A stretch of DNA of 64,000 bases from Inia geoffrensis (Eukaryota > Chordata > Mammalia > Artiodactyla > Iniidae): positions 6,422,001 to 6,486,000 of the forward strand of contig CM070901.1 in the NCBI GenBank assembly GCA_036417435.1, read 5' to 3'. The notes below the pieces were generated by a model. The model saw nothing but the letters and a program-made list of their open reading frames with translations. It had not been told where the DNA came from and did not search any database. The position numbers and the translations under genes were made by a program. Shown here piece by piece: positions 22,806-34,009 of this stretch (the first letter of the stretch is position 1; each line of letters opens with the position of its first letter).

Positions 22806-23039
22806 TATTTTACTGCACACCATAAGAACAAAATGTGAACTTTATTAACAATATTTTATTGTATAATAATTTTCAATTAAAACTTTTAAGTAATTTAGTT
22901 TATTCAAAGACAATAGGCAAAATACAATGAAAAGTTATCTTTCTGTAGTATATTCAAGGAAGACTAAAAGAATAATTTTGGATGTACAGAAATGTAGTTT
23001 CTTTACAGATTCTCTCAAAAGTAGTAGTCTAGGTATGCT

Positions 23040-23165
23040 AGTTTTATTCATACATCCAATAGTTATTTTACAGCTACTATGTTCCAGGCACTGTGCTAGG
23101 CTACTGATAAAGATTGGTGAATAGAAAAAAAAGTCTCTGCCCCACGGTATCAATAGCCTATCCTT
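23040..23165 (+). mobile_element. L2/MIR-type remnant
   Basis: 'ctactatgttccaggcactgtgctaggctactgataaagattggtgaat' followed by 'agtctctgcccc' is the common L2/MIR-type motif 'ctactatgtgccaggcactgtgctagg ... ccctgccc'. The family is not certain. Confidence 0.6.
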
Positions 23166-23544
23166 TGGGTCCAATTATATGGTAAAACTAAAGACCATTT
23201 TGTGAGTTATGTTGGTAATAGGAGTCTAGTTACAAAAACAGCAAGAAAACAGATAATAACAATGCCATAAAGTAAAACAATAAAAGCTCTGATTATTTTC
23301 AATAAGTTCCTACAAGTTACAGCTAGGGATAAAATAAGCTTCTATAATTTCACAATTAATTCATTTACAATTGAGCATATGACAATATATACGCAAAGAA
23401 GCTATTCAACTAAGCCTGGTAAAATAAATTGTAGGGGCAAAAGAACAGATAATGAAATAGGCAAGAAAAGAAATATATGGCCTTAGAATTGAACCTCTTT
23501 CTAGAAAATATAGAAGAGCCTAAAGAATTATTTTAATAAAATAA

Positions 23545-23775
23545 TAGTTAATATTTCATAGCTGCTTACTGCATGCTATAAAATGTGCAAAGCTATATGT
23601 ATGTTTTATGTCATTTAATTATCTCAATATTACTGCCACGTTATACATGAGAACATTAGAATTTAGATGGTGTTGGTAATTTGTCCAAAGTCACAGAACA
23701 AGTCTGCCAGGACACGGGACTCAAATCCAGACCTTCATGTCTCCAAATTTCGACCACTCATCTGCTATATTCTAT
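23545..23775 (+). mobile_element. MIR SINE
   Basis: It contains most of the MIR consensus in order: 'gctgcttactgcatgct', 'tatgtcatttaattatctcaatatta', 'tatacatgagaacattagaa', 'ggtaatttgtccaaagtcacagaacaagt', 'gggactcaaatccagacctt'. Confidence 0.8.
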
Positions 23776-24283
23776 GGACAGTGATTGAAAAATTCTGGAT
23801 CCTAAACAATATCTTTTTTAAATTAAACTTATTCTCTGGTGCTTTTCTTTCTTTTCTCTGGATAGTAACTAGCCCAGACTCAGGAGATTGAATTAATTTA
23901 TGAACACAATAAAATTGAAAAAAGGAGGTGAATTAAATGACAGGAATCATATGATGATGCAAGTCACTATGTATTTTATTTCTGAGTAATTTTATTACCT
24001 TTATTTAAAAAAAAAAGAAAACCCAGGAAGCTCTACTAGAAGATTACCAAAAGATCAGGTGACAATTGACTATTTATCATTTAATTACTCTACATATTTT
24101 ATGAATATCTATTATTGATATTAACCAGTGTTTCAAATTAAAGTAAAATATGTAGAATTAAAATACCTTTTAAAATCGATTTTCATAGAATATTATAGGA
24201 AATACAGAAAAATATTATTAAAACCACAAAAAATAGCATATTTAATAATTTCTTCTATCCAATCAGAAATCTGTTATCAATTG
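23776..24283. other. Unassigned AT-rich intergenic DNA
   Basis: No gene or repeat was recognised. Confidence 0.5.
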
Positions 24284-24293
24284 TAACTTAATT

Positions 24294-24630
24294 GTCTTTT
24301 TAAAATTTATTTATTTATTTTTTTATTTTTGACTGCGTTGGGTCTTTGTTGCTGTGCACAGGCTTTCTCTAGCTGTGGCGAGCGGGGACTACTCTTCATT
24401 GTGGTGTGCGGGCTTCTCACTGCGGTGGCTTCTTTGTTGCAAAGCACGGACTCTAGGTGTACGGGCTTCAGTAGTTGTGGCTCATGGGCTCTAGGGCACA
24501 GGCTCAGTAGTTGTGGCTTACAGGCTTAGTTGCTCCGTGGCATGTGGGATCTTCCCAGACAAGGGATCGAACCCGTGTTCCCTGCATTGGCAGGCAGATT
24601 CTTAACCACTGCACCACCAGGGAAGTCCCA
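24294..24630 (-). mobile_element. CHR-1-type SINE (antisense)
   Basis: This is a longer, older relative of the CHR-2 copies. It starts with a T-rich tail and 'ggtctttgttgctgtgcacaggctttctct', and includes repeated 'agtagttgtggct' units (24473-24485 and 24506-24518). It ends CCACCAGGGAAGTCCC. TSD TAACTTAATT occurs at 24284-24293 and 24631-24640. Confidence 0.88.
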
Positions 24631-24640
24631 TAACTTAATT

Positions 24641-25326
24641 TTCAATTTCCTTTCAACCTTAATTAGAATTGGGCTGTTGGAGAAATAATTATCCATCAAA
24701 CACAAAATTATAGCACCATACTATGCCATGTACAATAATTATGCTTTTTTGAATTATTTTAAGGATTCATAAGACTCTACAAACATAAATGTGAAGGATG
24801 CTTACTATTCAGTAGAAGGAGAAAAGAACAGGCAATCATCTAGCAAGCCTGAAACATTCAAGAACAGCTTTCAAATTGTTACCCCAGTGTCACAGAACAC
24901 CCTTTATCTCTGGGCCAAAATCACCAAGATAGATTTCAGTTACTTTGGTCTCAGAAGCCACAGCCTTATCTGAGAATGGGTATGATATATGCTATGTAGT
25001 TATACAGTCAACATTTGGCTGCATGATCTGACTCAACAACTTAAACAAGATAAAATAGCAGAAACCAGAGGCAAACCATCTATCTGAAATTCATATAATA
25101 CTATATATGTATGTATATATGTGCATATGTGTGTGTATATTTACAAGATAGATACAGGCTGCCCCTTGACATGTTTCAAACTCTAGTACAGAACTGTTTA
25201 AATCACTAATCAGCACATTTAATTTTGATTGGCCAAGGATCAGCAGTATGGCTTCAGGCATGTCTAGAGATAAACTCATGTTTGCAAAGAACAGTTGAGA
25301 AAAACCCTGTGTGTATATATGCTGTT
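24641..25326. other. Unassigned AT-rich intergenic DNA
   Basis: No gene was recognised. A TA/TG-rich patch lies at 25100-25140. Confidence 0.5.
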
Positions 25327-25369
25327 AAAAAATCCTGGCACTGGATTTTAATCTAGTGCAACACAAAAC

Positions 25370-25597
25370 ACTCGTACATTGTTGGTGGGAATGCAGCCAC
25401 TGTGGAAAACAGTATGGAGGTTCCACATGATCCAGCAATTCCACTCCTGGGTATTTACCCCGAGAAAATGAAAACACTAATTAGAAAAGATATACACATC
25501 CCTATGTTCATTGCAGCATTATTAACAATAGCCAAGATATGGAAGCAACGTAACTGCCCATCAATAAATAAATGGATAAGGAAGATGTGGTATACAA

Positions 25598-25635
<38 letters not shown>

Positions 25636-26211
25636 GAATATTTGCCATAAAAAAGACTGAGATCTTGCCATTTGAGACAACATGGTTGGATGTGGAGGAT
25701 ATTATGCTAAGTGAAATAAGTTAGAGAATGACAAATACTGTATGATTTCCCTTATATGTGGAATCTAAAAAACAAATGAACAAACATATCAAGACAGAAA
25801 TAGAGCCATAGATACAGAGAACAAGCAGGTGGTTGCTAAAGTGGAAATGGGTTGGGGGGATGAGTGAAATAGGTGAGGCAGATTAAGAGGTACAAAACTT
25901 TCAATTACAAATAAATGTGTCACAGGTATAAAATGTACAGTGTGGGGAATATAGTCAATAATTACATAATATCTTTGTATGGTAAAAGATGACAACTAGA
26001 CTTATCATGGTGATCAGTTTGAAATGTATAGAAATATCAAATCACTATTTCATATACCAAGAACTAACATAGTGTTGTAGGTCAAGTATACTTCAAAAAC
26101 AAACCAACCAACAAACATAACAAAAAAGGTCAGATTTGTGGTTACCAGAGGTGGGAGGTGGGGGGAAGGGTGATTGGATGAAGGTGGTCAAAAGTCAAAA
26201 GGAAAAAAAAA
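25370..26211 (+). mobile_element. Old L1 3' part (sense)
   Basis: It encodes the ORF2 C-terminus (frame 25402-25650 with '[20 protein letters not shown]' and a WK..N.PS-type patch), then a long 3' UTR. The C-terminal frame runs into a (CA)n expansion at 25600-25632. Imperfect direct repeats of about 35-40 bp flank it (25327-25369 and 26212-26250), a possible unusually long TSD. Confidence 0.8.
25600..25632. repeat. (CA)n microsatellite inside L1
   Basis: About sixteen CA units inserted in the L1 ORF2 C-terminal region. Confidence 0.92.
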
Positions 26212-26250
26212 GAAAATCCTGCCACCATGGATTTTAATACAACACAAAAG

Positions 26251-27335
26251 CAGTTCAATTATTTAAATGACCATTTTGTCATATTTACACACAAGCGTTA
26301 ATTGACCTAAAATTTAGGTGGATTAAACCATTTTAAATAATGTCTATAAAAACACATAATAGCATTAAAGCAGAATTCCCCAAAATGGAAGGCCTTACAA
26401 TAGCACATTCCTACAATGAGGAGAAAATATTTGGAAGGGATGGGTAAGCCTTGTACTACATTGCATACCACCACTCTGAAGTAGGTTTATCTGGACATGC
26501 AAATGCTTTCACATGTGAATCTTAGCTTACTTCCTTCGAGAAACAAGAGTATATAAGCAAAATCATTGCAGCACCTTCCCAAATAATGCAGTATTGCTCT
26601 TGTAGGCTTCCTCCTTGGAAATATTCAAAAGTTGCTTTGATAAAATCCTAAGTGTCAGGATAGTTTCACTGTGTAACTAGGTCACATGAAGTGATGTATT
26701 TATCACACATAAACCTGTTTTTTATTCTCTTGTCTCGCTCAGGCTACAACCTCCTCTTCTAAAACCTGCCTTTAATTTAGCTGGTTTCTCTAAAAATTGT
26801 CTTGGTTTTGTTAATATTTATTTCCTTGACTAAGAATTCCAGGGGAGAGGCAAAGATTTCAAGGTGCTTCCGAGAATCTGAAAATTAGCAGACATTATTA
26901 CATTTATTATAGAAACTGAGATCACTATGCTTAGAATTTCACGTCTTTCTCAGAAGAAGATGATTTGATTTTGGCATGAATACTGCTGAAAAAAGAGAAG
27001 ATTAATGTATGTGATTATAAATCTTAGAGTCAATGTATTTAAATAAACTCAAATGGGTAGAAAAAGATGGTTATTTTGTGAATATCAATAATATATATAC
27101 CTTTAAATTATACTTTAAAATATGATAGTCTGTGGAGACACTAGGTTTAACAAAGAGAGCATTTGCAAAGTAAAATAAAAATTCCATTTGATTACAAATA
27201 CAAACCTGCTATTCCTTGTCCAATATTCTTTGAATATCCTTTTAATGTTCTCTCACATTTCCACTTTAGGAATTATGACTTTCTCAGGTAAAAATAAAAC
27301 AAAAATACCACTTTTCATGGTGTAATCTGCATTTT
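26251..27335. other. Unassigned AT-rich intergenic DNA
   Basis: No gene, RNA or clear repeat was recognised. Confidence 0.5.
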
Positions 27336-27344
27336 GTAATATCT

Positions 27345-27790
27345 GTTGATGTTGAAGGTAGGTAGACCCTATAACCTAGCAACTCTATGCAGTAATGAAA
27401 ATGGTTAATCTCCAGCCACACCGACAAACTGGGTGAAACTTATAAATATGTTTAGTTAAAAAAAAAAATAAAGCTAGAAAAAAACCTACATATTGCATAT
27501 TTCCTTTTATATATATTTTTAAAAATGAAAAATAAACTATGGAGTTAAAAGTCAAAGCAGCAGTTAAATTAGCAAAAAAGAAGTGGAAGAGTAGTGAGGA
27601 GAGGGTAGAATGAGGCTTGTGGGGTGATGGAGGTTTTATAATTGATGATGGAGCTGTTACACTTGATGTTGTCATGGTATTTACCTAGTTGTATTCACGT
27701 TGTAATATTTCTTCAAGTTGGAAAATTGTAAATTATGTACTTTATTCATATTATACTTCAATATACATTTTATGACATTTTAAGGAAAAC
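27345..27790 (+). mobile_element. Probable old L1M 3' end (sense)
   Basis: 'gggtgatggaggttttataattgatgatgg', 'tatttacctagttgtattcac', 'tgtaaattatgtac' and 'ttatacttcaatata' follow the order of older L1 3' UTRs (gggtgatgg ... gtaaattatacctcaata). Tentative. Confidence 0.5.
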
Positions 27791-30015
27791 AATCTATAAA
27801 CCCTGGGGGAGGAAAAAAAGAAAAGCATTTTCATACTTGGTAAATCAATGTGCTTACGACATGGATAAGGCAGGATTGACACCGAGGCCTTCCGATGATG
27901 TGGGAGTGAAAGCAGCAGGGCCTTTCAAGGCAGCTCTGGTGGAGCCCGACATGCCTGGACTACTGTGCCTGTGATGTTTTGTTTGCTTTCTTCCTGATTA
28001 TTTAATAGTAAGCTTGATTTGGAGGTCTTTCCAGGGATTTTGTGACTCTCCTAACATCCTTTCTGAATCCCTTTCTGCTGAAACTTGCTAGAGTGGATTC
28101 TGACACCTGTAGCTAAGCAACTTGTTTATTTTAAAAATTACTTTGATAATCAAACTGATGATCCTGTGAAGGTTTCTAGCTTTAAAACTGTCAAATGAGC
28201 ATTCCCGTTGTGTTCTTTCTCCCAAGTCAGCCGGTAAAACCTGTGACCATTTGATGACATTTGGAAGTGAATACTGATGTATCGGATAGCTGCAGTTCTT
28301 ATGAAGAAGCAAGTATTTCAAGTTACTGAATGTCTAGCGCAGGGAGCCGGGGAGGGGTGGCGGATCTGGAACTGCGTGACTAAGAAAAGGGCCTTTCTCT
28401 CCTGCAGAGGCTGAAACAAAGCTGCAGATTAATTGTTGGGTCTGAGGAACAAAGATGCAGAACAGGGTGACGCAAAGTAACTAAAATAAGTATAAGTATC
28501 TTTGCTAACACAAGCATTAAAAATAGGAACAGAACACATTAATATTGAGTTTGGGACAGAGAGTGCTCGGGCTTTAAAGAAAAAAAAATGGTATTTGGGA
28601 TAACTCAAACTGATCTGCTACAATTTAGACATTACAAAAATAACCAGATCCAAATTAATATAAAATTAGCTATGAACCAATCATAACTTCATTTTAAACA
28701 AATGAGTTTTTGAAATGCAAGATTAACATTTACCATATATTTTAATTTACTGCTGCTCACTTGAGCAATTGCATTGTTTACACCTTGACCAAATTATGGT
28801 TATTGCATAATTAGAGAATCATGTTCAGGTCAATGGCAAAATTTCATTATTCACCAAATGCAATCCTGTTTGAGTTTTATGTCTTCCAGGATGTTTAGTT
28901 AATATGGAATTCCTGAGGGTGTTTTTAAATATACTTAAATGTATCTCTTTCTATTTCATGATGTAGTATTACTTTATAACTTGTATCCATAGAATATAAC
29001 TTTAGAAATTCATTTAAGCCATAAAATCGGAAACTAGAGGTAATGAATACAAATGACTTTAAGTGCTTTGGTCACATGGCACAAACTGCAATCTGCATAT
29101 ATTACATTAAATTACTATTATGGTAAAAATTTTATGTAGTTATTAATTTTAAATCCTGTCTTTATAAAATATTCTGATTCAACCCAGTGAGGTAGAAACA
29201 ACACACATTTGTCTCCCAACACTGAACTAAACATGTCGTAGTTTAAAAAACAGAGAATGAGGGCTTAGGGTGTCACTAGTGAAATATAGACAAACAAATT
29301 TTGTGACGAGAAGATGAAAATCAGAAGGGAAATGGATCAAATAAGCAGAGGACTGACAATGTAGAATCCGGGTATAGCTGGGGAGGCAGCTGATTTTAAC
29401 AATAGCAAATGTTCGTTTCTTTAACTCAGATAACTAAATATCCTATGTTGTGCAGGATATTTCTATGTAATAGCACATTTTGTTACCCCAAAGGCTTTTA
29501 TTATTTTCATTGAGAAAGCTGCAAGAGTGTTTTGAGATAGCATATTTATTGTGTGTACCACTGCTGACATTTGTTCACTGGGATAAGCATGTTAGTAAAT
29601 TGTTTCTCTATTGATATTTGTTCTCAATGAAAGTTTTTTGATTTTTTTTCTAAGGTATAATGCCCTCTGAGTGTCCACTGGATATTAAAATTTCATCTTT
29701 TGAAATCGGCAAAGTGGTTATTTACAGTTAAAAAGTAAAGTTTGCCTCTGAGGGCTTTTTAACAACATTTTTGGTATTCTAACAGTATGTATAGGTTTCT
29801 ACTCAGCTGGATATTAGCTAGCTTATGATTATTATAATATTATTTAAATTCAATGAGCAATTTATTGAAGTAACTCACAGGCCTCCTGGAAACATTAATT
29901 AATTTCACTTCACTGTGATCTCTTTTCTCAGCAGGTCATGCATTGAAACTTGCCTTCAAAAACAGAAAATATGTAAGAAGTATTTATGTACATAAGAATA
30001 TCGCATGATTATTTT
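27791..30015. other. Unassigned intergenic DNA (2.2 kb)
   Basis: No gene was recognised. 27860-28060 and 28330-28450 are less AT-rich than the rest. Minus frame 28088-28321 has no recognisable product. Confidence 0.5.
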
Positions 30016-30017
30016 TA

Positions 30018-30228
30018 ACCAAAAGGTTTTTATTTTTAAATTAAAGTATGTACATTGTGTTTTTAGACATAATGCTATTGCACACTTAATAGACTACAGT
30101 GTAGTGTAAACATAATGTTTATATCCACTGGGGAACCAAAAAATTCATGTGACTCCCTTATTGCAGTATTCTCTTTATTGTGGTGGTCTGGAATGGAAAC
30201 TGAGTGATTCCTGAAGTATGCTGCATGT
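30018..30228 (-). mobile_element. Tigger1 DNA transposon end fragment
   Basis: On the minus strand it runs from the terminal 'catactt' side near 30226 through 'tcagtttccattccagaccacc', 'gcaata', 'gaattttttggttcccc', 'gtttacactacactgtagtctattaag' and 'tgcaatagcattatgtcta', which is the Tigger1 terminal region. Only the end is present; no transposase. Confidence 0.72.
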
Positions 30229-31980
30229 ATACATAATGAATTGATTACTAGAGTCAAGTTAATTCACATATAATGCCCTCACATAGTTACCATTTTTTGT
30301 GTGTGTGATGAGAGAACCTGAAATCTACACTCTTAGCAAATTTCCAGTATTAAAAACAGTGTTATTAACTATAGCCAACATATTGTATTCAATAGTTTAG
30401 ATCTCTAGATGTATTCATATTACATAACTGCAAGTTTTTAACCTTTTACCAGTATCTCCCAATTTTCCCCACCTCCCTGCCTCTAGTAGCAATGGGTCTA
30501 CTCTCCAATTCTATGTGTATTTGTAGGTTCTGCATATAGTGTGAGATCTCACAGGGTTTAGTTTTGTTTCTGTATCTGGCTTACTACATTTAGCATAATT
30601 TCCTACAGGTTTAGCCATTTTGTTGCAAATGACTGACAATTTCCATATCTTAAAAATTGTAAATAATGCTGCAGTGAACCTAAGTGTGAAGATATCTCAC
30701 CAAGGTAGTGATTTCATTTCCTTTGGGTATATACCACCAGTGGAATTGCTGGATCATATGGTAGTCCTATTTTTAATTTTTAGAGGAACCTCCGTACTGT
30801 TTTCCATAACAGTTATGCCAATTTAAATTTCCACTAACAGTTATCAGAGTTTCCTTTTCTCCACATCTTCTCTACCACTTGCTGTATCTTGTCTTTTTGA
30901 TAAGAGCCATTCTAACAAGTGTGAGGTGATATCACATTGTAGTTCTGATTTGCATTTCCCTGATTATTAGTGATGTTGAGCACCTTTTCATGTACCTGTT
31001 GGCTTTTGTATGTCTTCTTTGGAAAAATGTATATTGAGAGCCTTTGTCCAATTTTTAATTCAATTATTTGTTTATTTGTTTGTTTTTGGTATTTAGCTGT
31101 ATGAATTCCTTATATATTTTGGATATTATCCTCTTATCCGATGTGTGGTTTAAGAATATGTTCTCCTGTTCTGTAGCTTGCTTTTCATTTTGTTGATTGT
31201 TTCCTTTACTGTACAAAAACTTTTTAGTTTGATATTGTCCCACTTGCTTATTTTTGCTTTTGTTGCCTGAACTTTTAGTGTCAAATCCAAAAAATAATTG
31301 CAAAGATCATGCCAAAGCATTTTTTCCTATGTTTTCTAGGAATCTTATAGTTTCATGTTTGCTGACTTATTTTTTCAGATGCAAAAGAGTATCTAGTTTT
31401 CCAATACCATTGCCCAGAGACACTATCCTTTCCACATTGTGTATTCTTGGTGCTTTTGTCAAAAATTAGTTGAGAGTATTATGTGGGTTTATTTTTGGAC
31501 TCTATTGTGTTCCACTGTTCTGTATGTCTATGTGTGTCATATGTGTGTCTATATGTATTTTTATACCAGTACCACACTATTTTGATTAATACAGCTTTGT
31601 AATATAGTTTTAAATCAGGAAGCATACCTCCAGCTTTATTCTTTCTCAGTGTTGCTTTGGTTATTCAGGGTCTTTTGTGGTACCATACAAATTCTAGAAT
31701 TGGCTTTTCTATTTCTGTGAAAAATGCCACTGGGATTTTGATAGGGATTGAGTTGATTCTGTGTATCACATTGGGTAGTAGAGACATTTTAACAACATTA
31801 ATTATTACAGTTCATGAACACAGGATACCTTTCCATTGATTTGTGTCTTCTTCAGTTTCTTTCATCAATGTTTTATAGTTTTCACTTATCAGATCTTTCA
31901 CCTTCTTAAATTGATGTCTAACCATTTTATTCCTTTTAATACCATCATAAATGGGATTTTCATTTTATTTTTTTTCTTTC

Positions 31981-32083
31981 AAAGGCAAGTCAAGTGAAAC
32001 AGTGAGAGTGGAGAAAAAAAACAAAGAAATCTGTAATTAGCTGTGATCAATAAATTGTAAAAACCACTGCACTTGGACCAGCT
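31981..32083 (-). pseudogene. RNY3: RNY3 (Y3 RNA) retropseudogene
   Basis: The minus strand aligns end to end with the Ro-associated Y3 RNA of about 101 nt. It has the 5' stem 'GCTGGTCCAAGTGCAGTGG', the loop 'TTGATCACA', 'TTACAGATTTCTTTGTT' and the 3' stem 'TTTCACTTGACTTGCCTTT'. Differences are scattered (for example CGAG to CAAG in the 5' stem), with an expanded T-run in the middle. On the + strand a T-rich tract (31966-31980) precedes it: this is the A-tail expected after L1-mediated retroposition. A probable TSD is TCATTTT (about 31958-31964 and 32088-32094). It is nested in the old L1M and is not expected to be transcribed. Confidence 0.88.
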
Positions 32084-32965
32084 GGAATCATTTTCTTGAT
32101 TTCCTTTTTAAATATATTGTTTTTGATGTAAATAAATACAACTGATTTTCCTTTGTTGATTTTGTATTTTGTAACTTTACTAAATTCATTTATTCTAACA
32201 GGTTTTTTTTTTTTTTTAAGTGAAGTCTCTAGGATTTTCTACATATAGGATTGTGTCACCTGCAAACAAAGATATTTTTACTTCTTTCTATCCAATTTGA
32301 ATACCTTGTATTTCATTTCCTTGTCTGATTGCTCTGGCTAGTACCTCCAGTGCTTTGTTAAATAGAGGTAATGAGAGTGAATGTCTTGGCTTTGAACAAA
32401 TTTTAGGGGAAAAGCTTTCAGTTTCTTGCCATTGCTTTTCATGTTAGTTGTGGCCTTTTTATAAATGCTCTTATTGTGTTGAGGAAATTTCCTTTTATAG
32501 CTATTCTGTTGAGAATTGTTTTTTTATCATGCTTGGATATTGAACTTTTCAAGATATTTTTATGCATCTTTTGAGATGATATTTTTATTTTTCATTCTAT
32601 TAATGTGTATTCTGTCGATTCATTACCACATGTCAAGCCAATCTTTTATCCTGGGGATAAATCCCACTTGGATGCGGCACATAATCTTTTTGATGTGGTG
32701 TTGAATTCAGTGTGCTAGTATTTTATTGAGAATTTTTGCACTTATGGTCATCAGAGATATTCATGTGTAGATTTCTTTTTGTGGTGTTTTTGTCTGAGTT
32801 TGGTATGAGGGTAGTGCTGGCCTCTGAAAATGAGTTTGGAAGTATTTTCTCCACTTCTACTTTTTGGAAAAGTTTAAGAATTGGTAGTAATTCTTCTTGG
32901 ACTATTTGGTAGAATTCAGCCATAAAGACATCTGGTCCTGAGATTTTCTTTGTTGGGTGATTTTT

Positions 32966-33255
32966 TTTTTTTCTTTTATAAATTTATTTATTTATGGCTG
33001 TGTTGGGTCTTCGTTTCTGTGTGAGGGCTTTCTCCAGTTGCGGTGAGAGGGGGCCACTCTTCATCGCGGTGCGCAGGCCTCTCACTGTCGCAGCCTCTCA
33101 TTGCGGAGCACAGGCTCCAGTCGCGCAGGCTCAGTAGTTGTGGATCACAGGCCCAGCTGCTCCGCAGCATGTGGGATCTTCCCGGACCAGGGCTCGAACC
33201 CGTGTCCCCTGCATTAGCAGGCAGATTCTCAACCACTGTGCCACCAAGGAAGCCC
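32966..33255 (-). mobile_element. CHR-1-type SINE (antisense), inside L1M
   Basis: T-rich tail, 'gttgggtcttcgtttctgtgtgagggcttt', the tRNA-related end and a final CCACCAAGGAAGCCC. TSD TGTTGGGTGATTTTT occurs at 32951-32965 and 33256-33270 (15 bp, perfect), duplicating L1M sequence. Confidence 0.92.
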
Positions 33256-33715
33256 TGTTGGGTGATTTTTGATTACTACTTTAATCTCCTTATTTGTCAT
33301 TGGTCTGTTCAGACTTTCTATTTCCCCTTAACTCAGTCTTGATAAAATGTATGTTTCTAGGAATTTATCCTCTTTTCCTAGACTATGCAGTTTTTTTCAC
33401 ATATAATTCTCCATAATCATCCCTTATGATCCTTTTTTATTTATGAGCAATCCATTGTAATATTCCCTCTTTCATTTCTTTTTTTTTGTCTTCTCTTTTA
33501 CCTTTTTTTTTAATTTAATTTACCTAAAAATTAGTTGATTTTATTTTTTGTTTGTTTTTTGTTTTCAAAAGACCAGTGAGTAAGAGTCTCTCAACTAGTT
33601 TCCAGACTTCTCTCAGAGGGAATTAATCCATATATAACTGTGTATTTGGTGTGTCCAAGGGAGGAGGGAAAGTCAGGAACATTCTATTCTGCCATTTTGT
33701 GTAGAACTCTGATAT

Positions 33716-33825
33716 TGTTTAGTTTGAATACATATTATATACATGATGTAAGTTACTTCTTTATCCTAAAGATATAACCTGTATCAAAAGAAGTTTTAAA
33801 ATAAAAAGAAAGAAAACACTTTTTT
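33716..33825. other. Spacer between two antisense L1s
   Basis: About 110 bp of AT-rich DNA, no feature recognised. Confidence 0.5.
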
Positions 33826-34009
33826 TTTGAATTTTATTTTATTTTTTTATGCAGCAAGTTCTTATTAGTTATCCATTTTATACATATTAATGTATATATG
33901 TCAATACCAATCTCCCAATTCATCCCACCCCCACCTCCACCACCACTTTCCCCCCTTGGTGTCCATACGTTAGTTCTCTACATCTGTGTCTCTATTTCTG
34001 CCCTGAAAA

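Larger units (their letters stand above)
30237..33715 (-). mobile_element. Old L1M, 3' end and ORF2 (antisense), with nested insertions
   Basis: The 3' UTR (about 30237-30620) is followed by decayed ORF2 in antisense. Minus frames retain pieces such as '[19 protein letters not shown]' (32723-32923), matching '[20 protein letters not shown]' of the younger L1 nearby. It is interrupted by a Y3 RNA pseudogene (31981-32083) and a CHR-1 SINE (32966-33255). The last 150 bp (33580-33715) are tentatively included. Stops and frameshifts throughout. Confidence 0.78.

Noticed and set aside
33580..33715. Possible separate LTR between the L1M and the 4.7 kb L1
   Set aside because: Too short and diverged to name, so it was left within the tentative end of the L1M.
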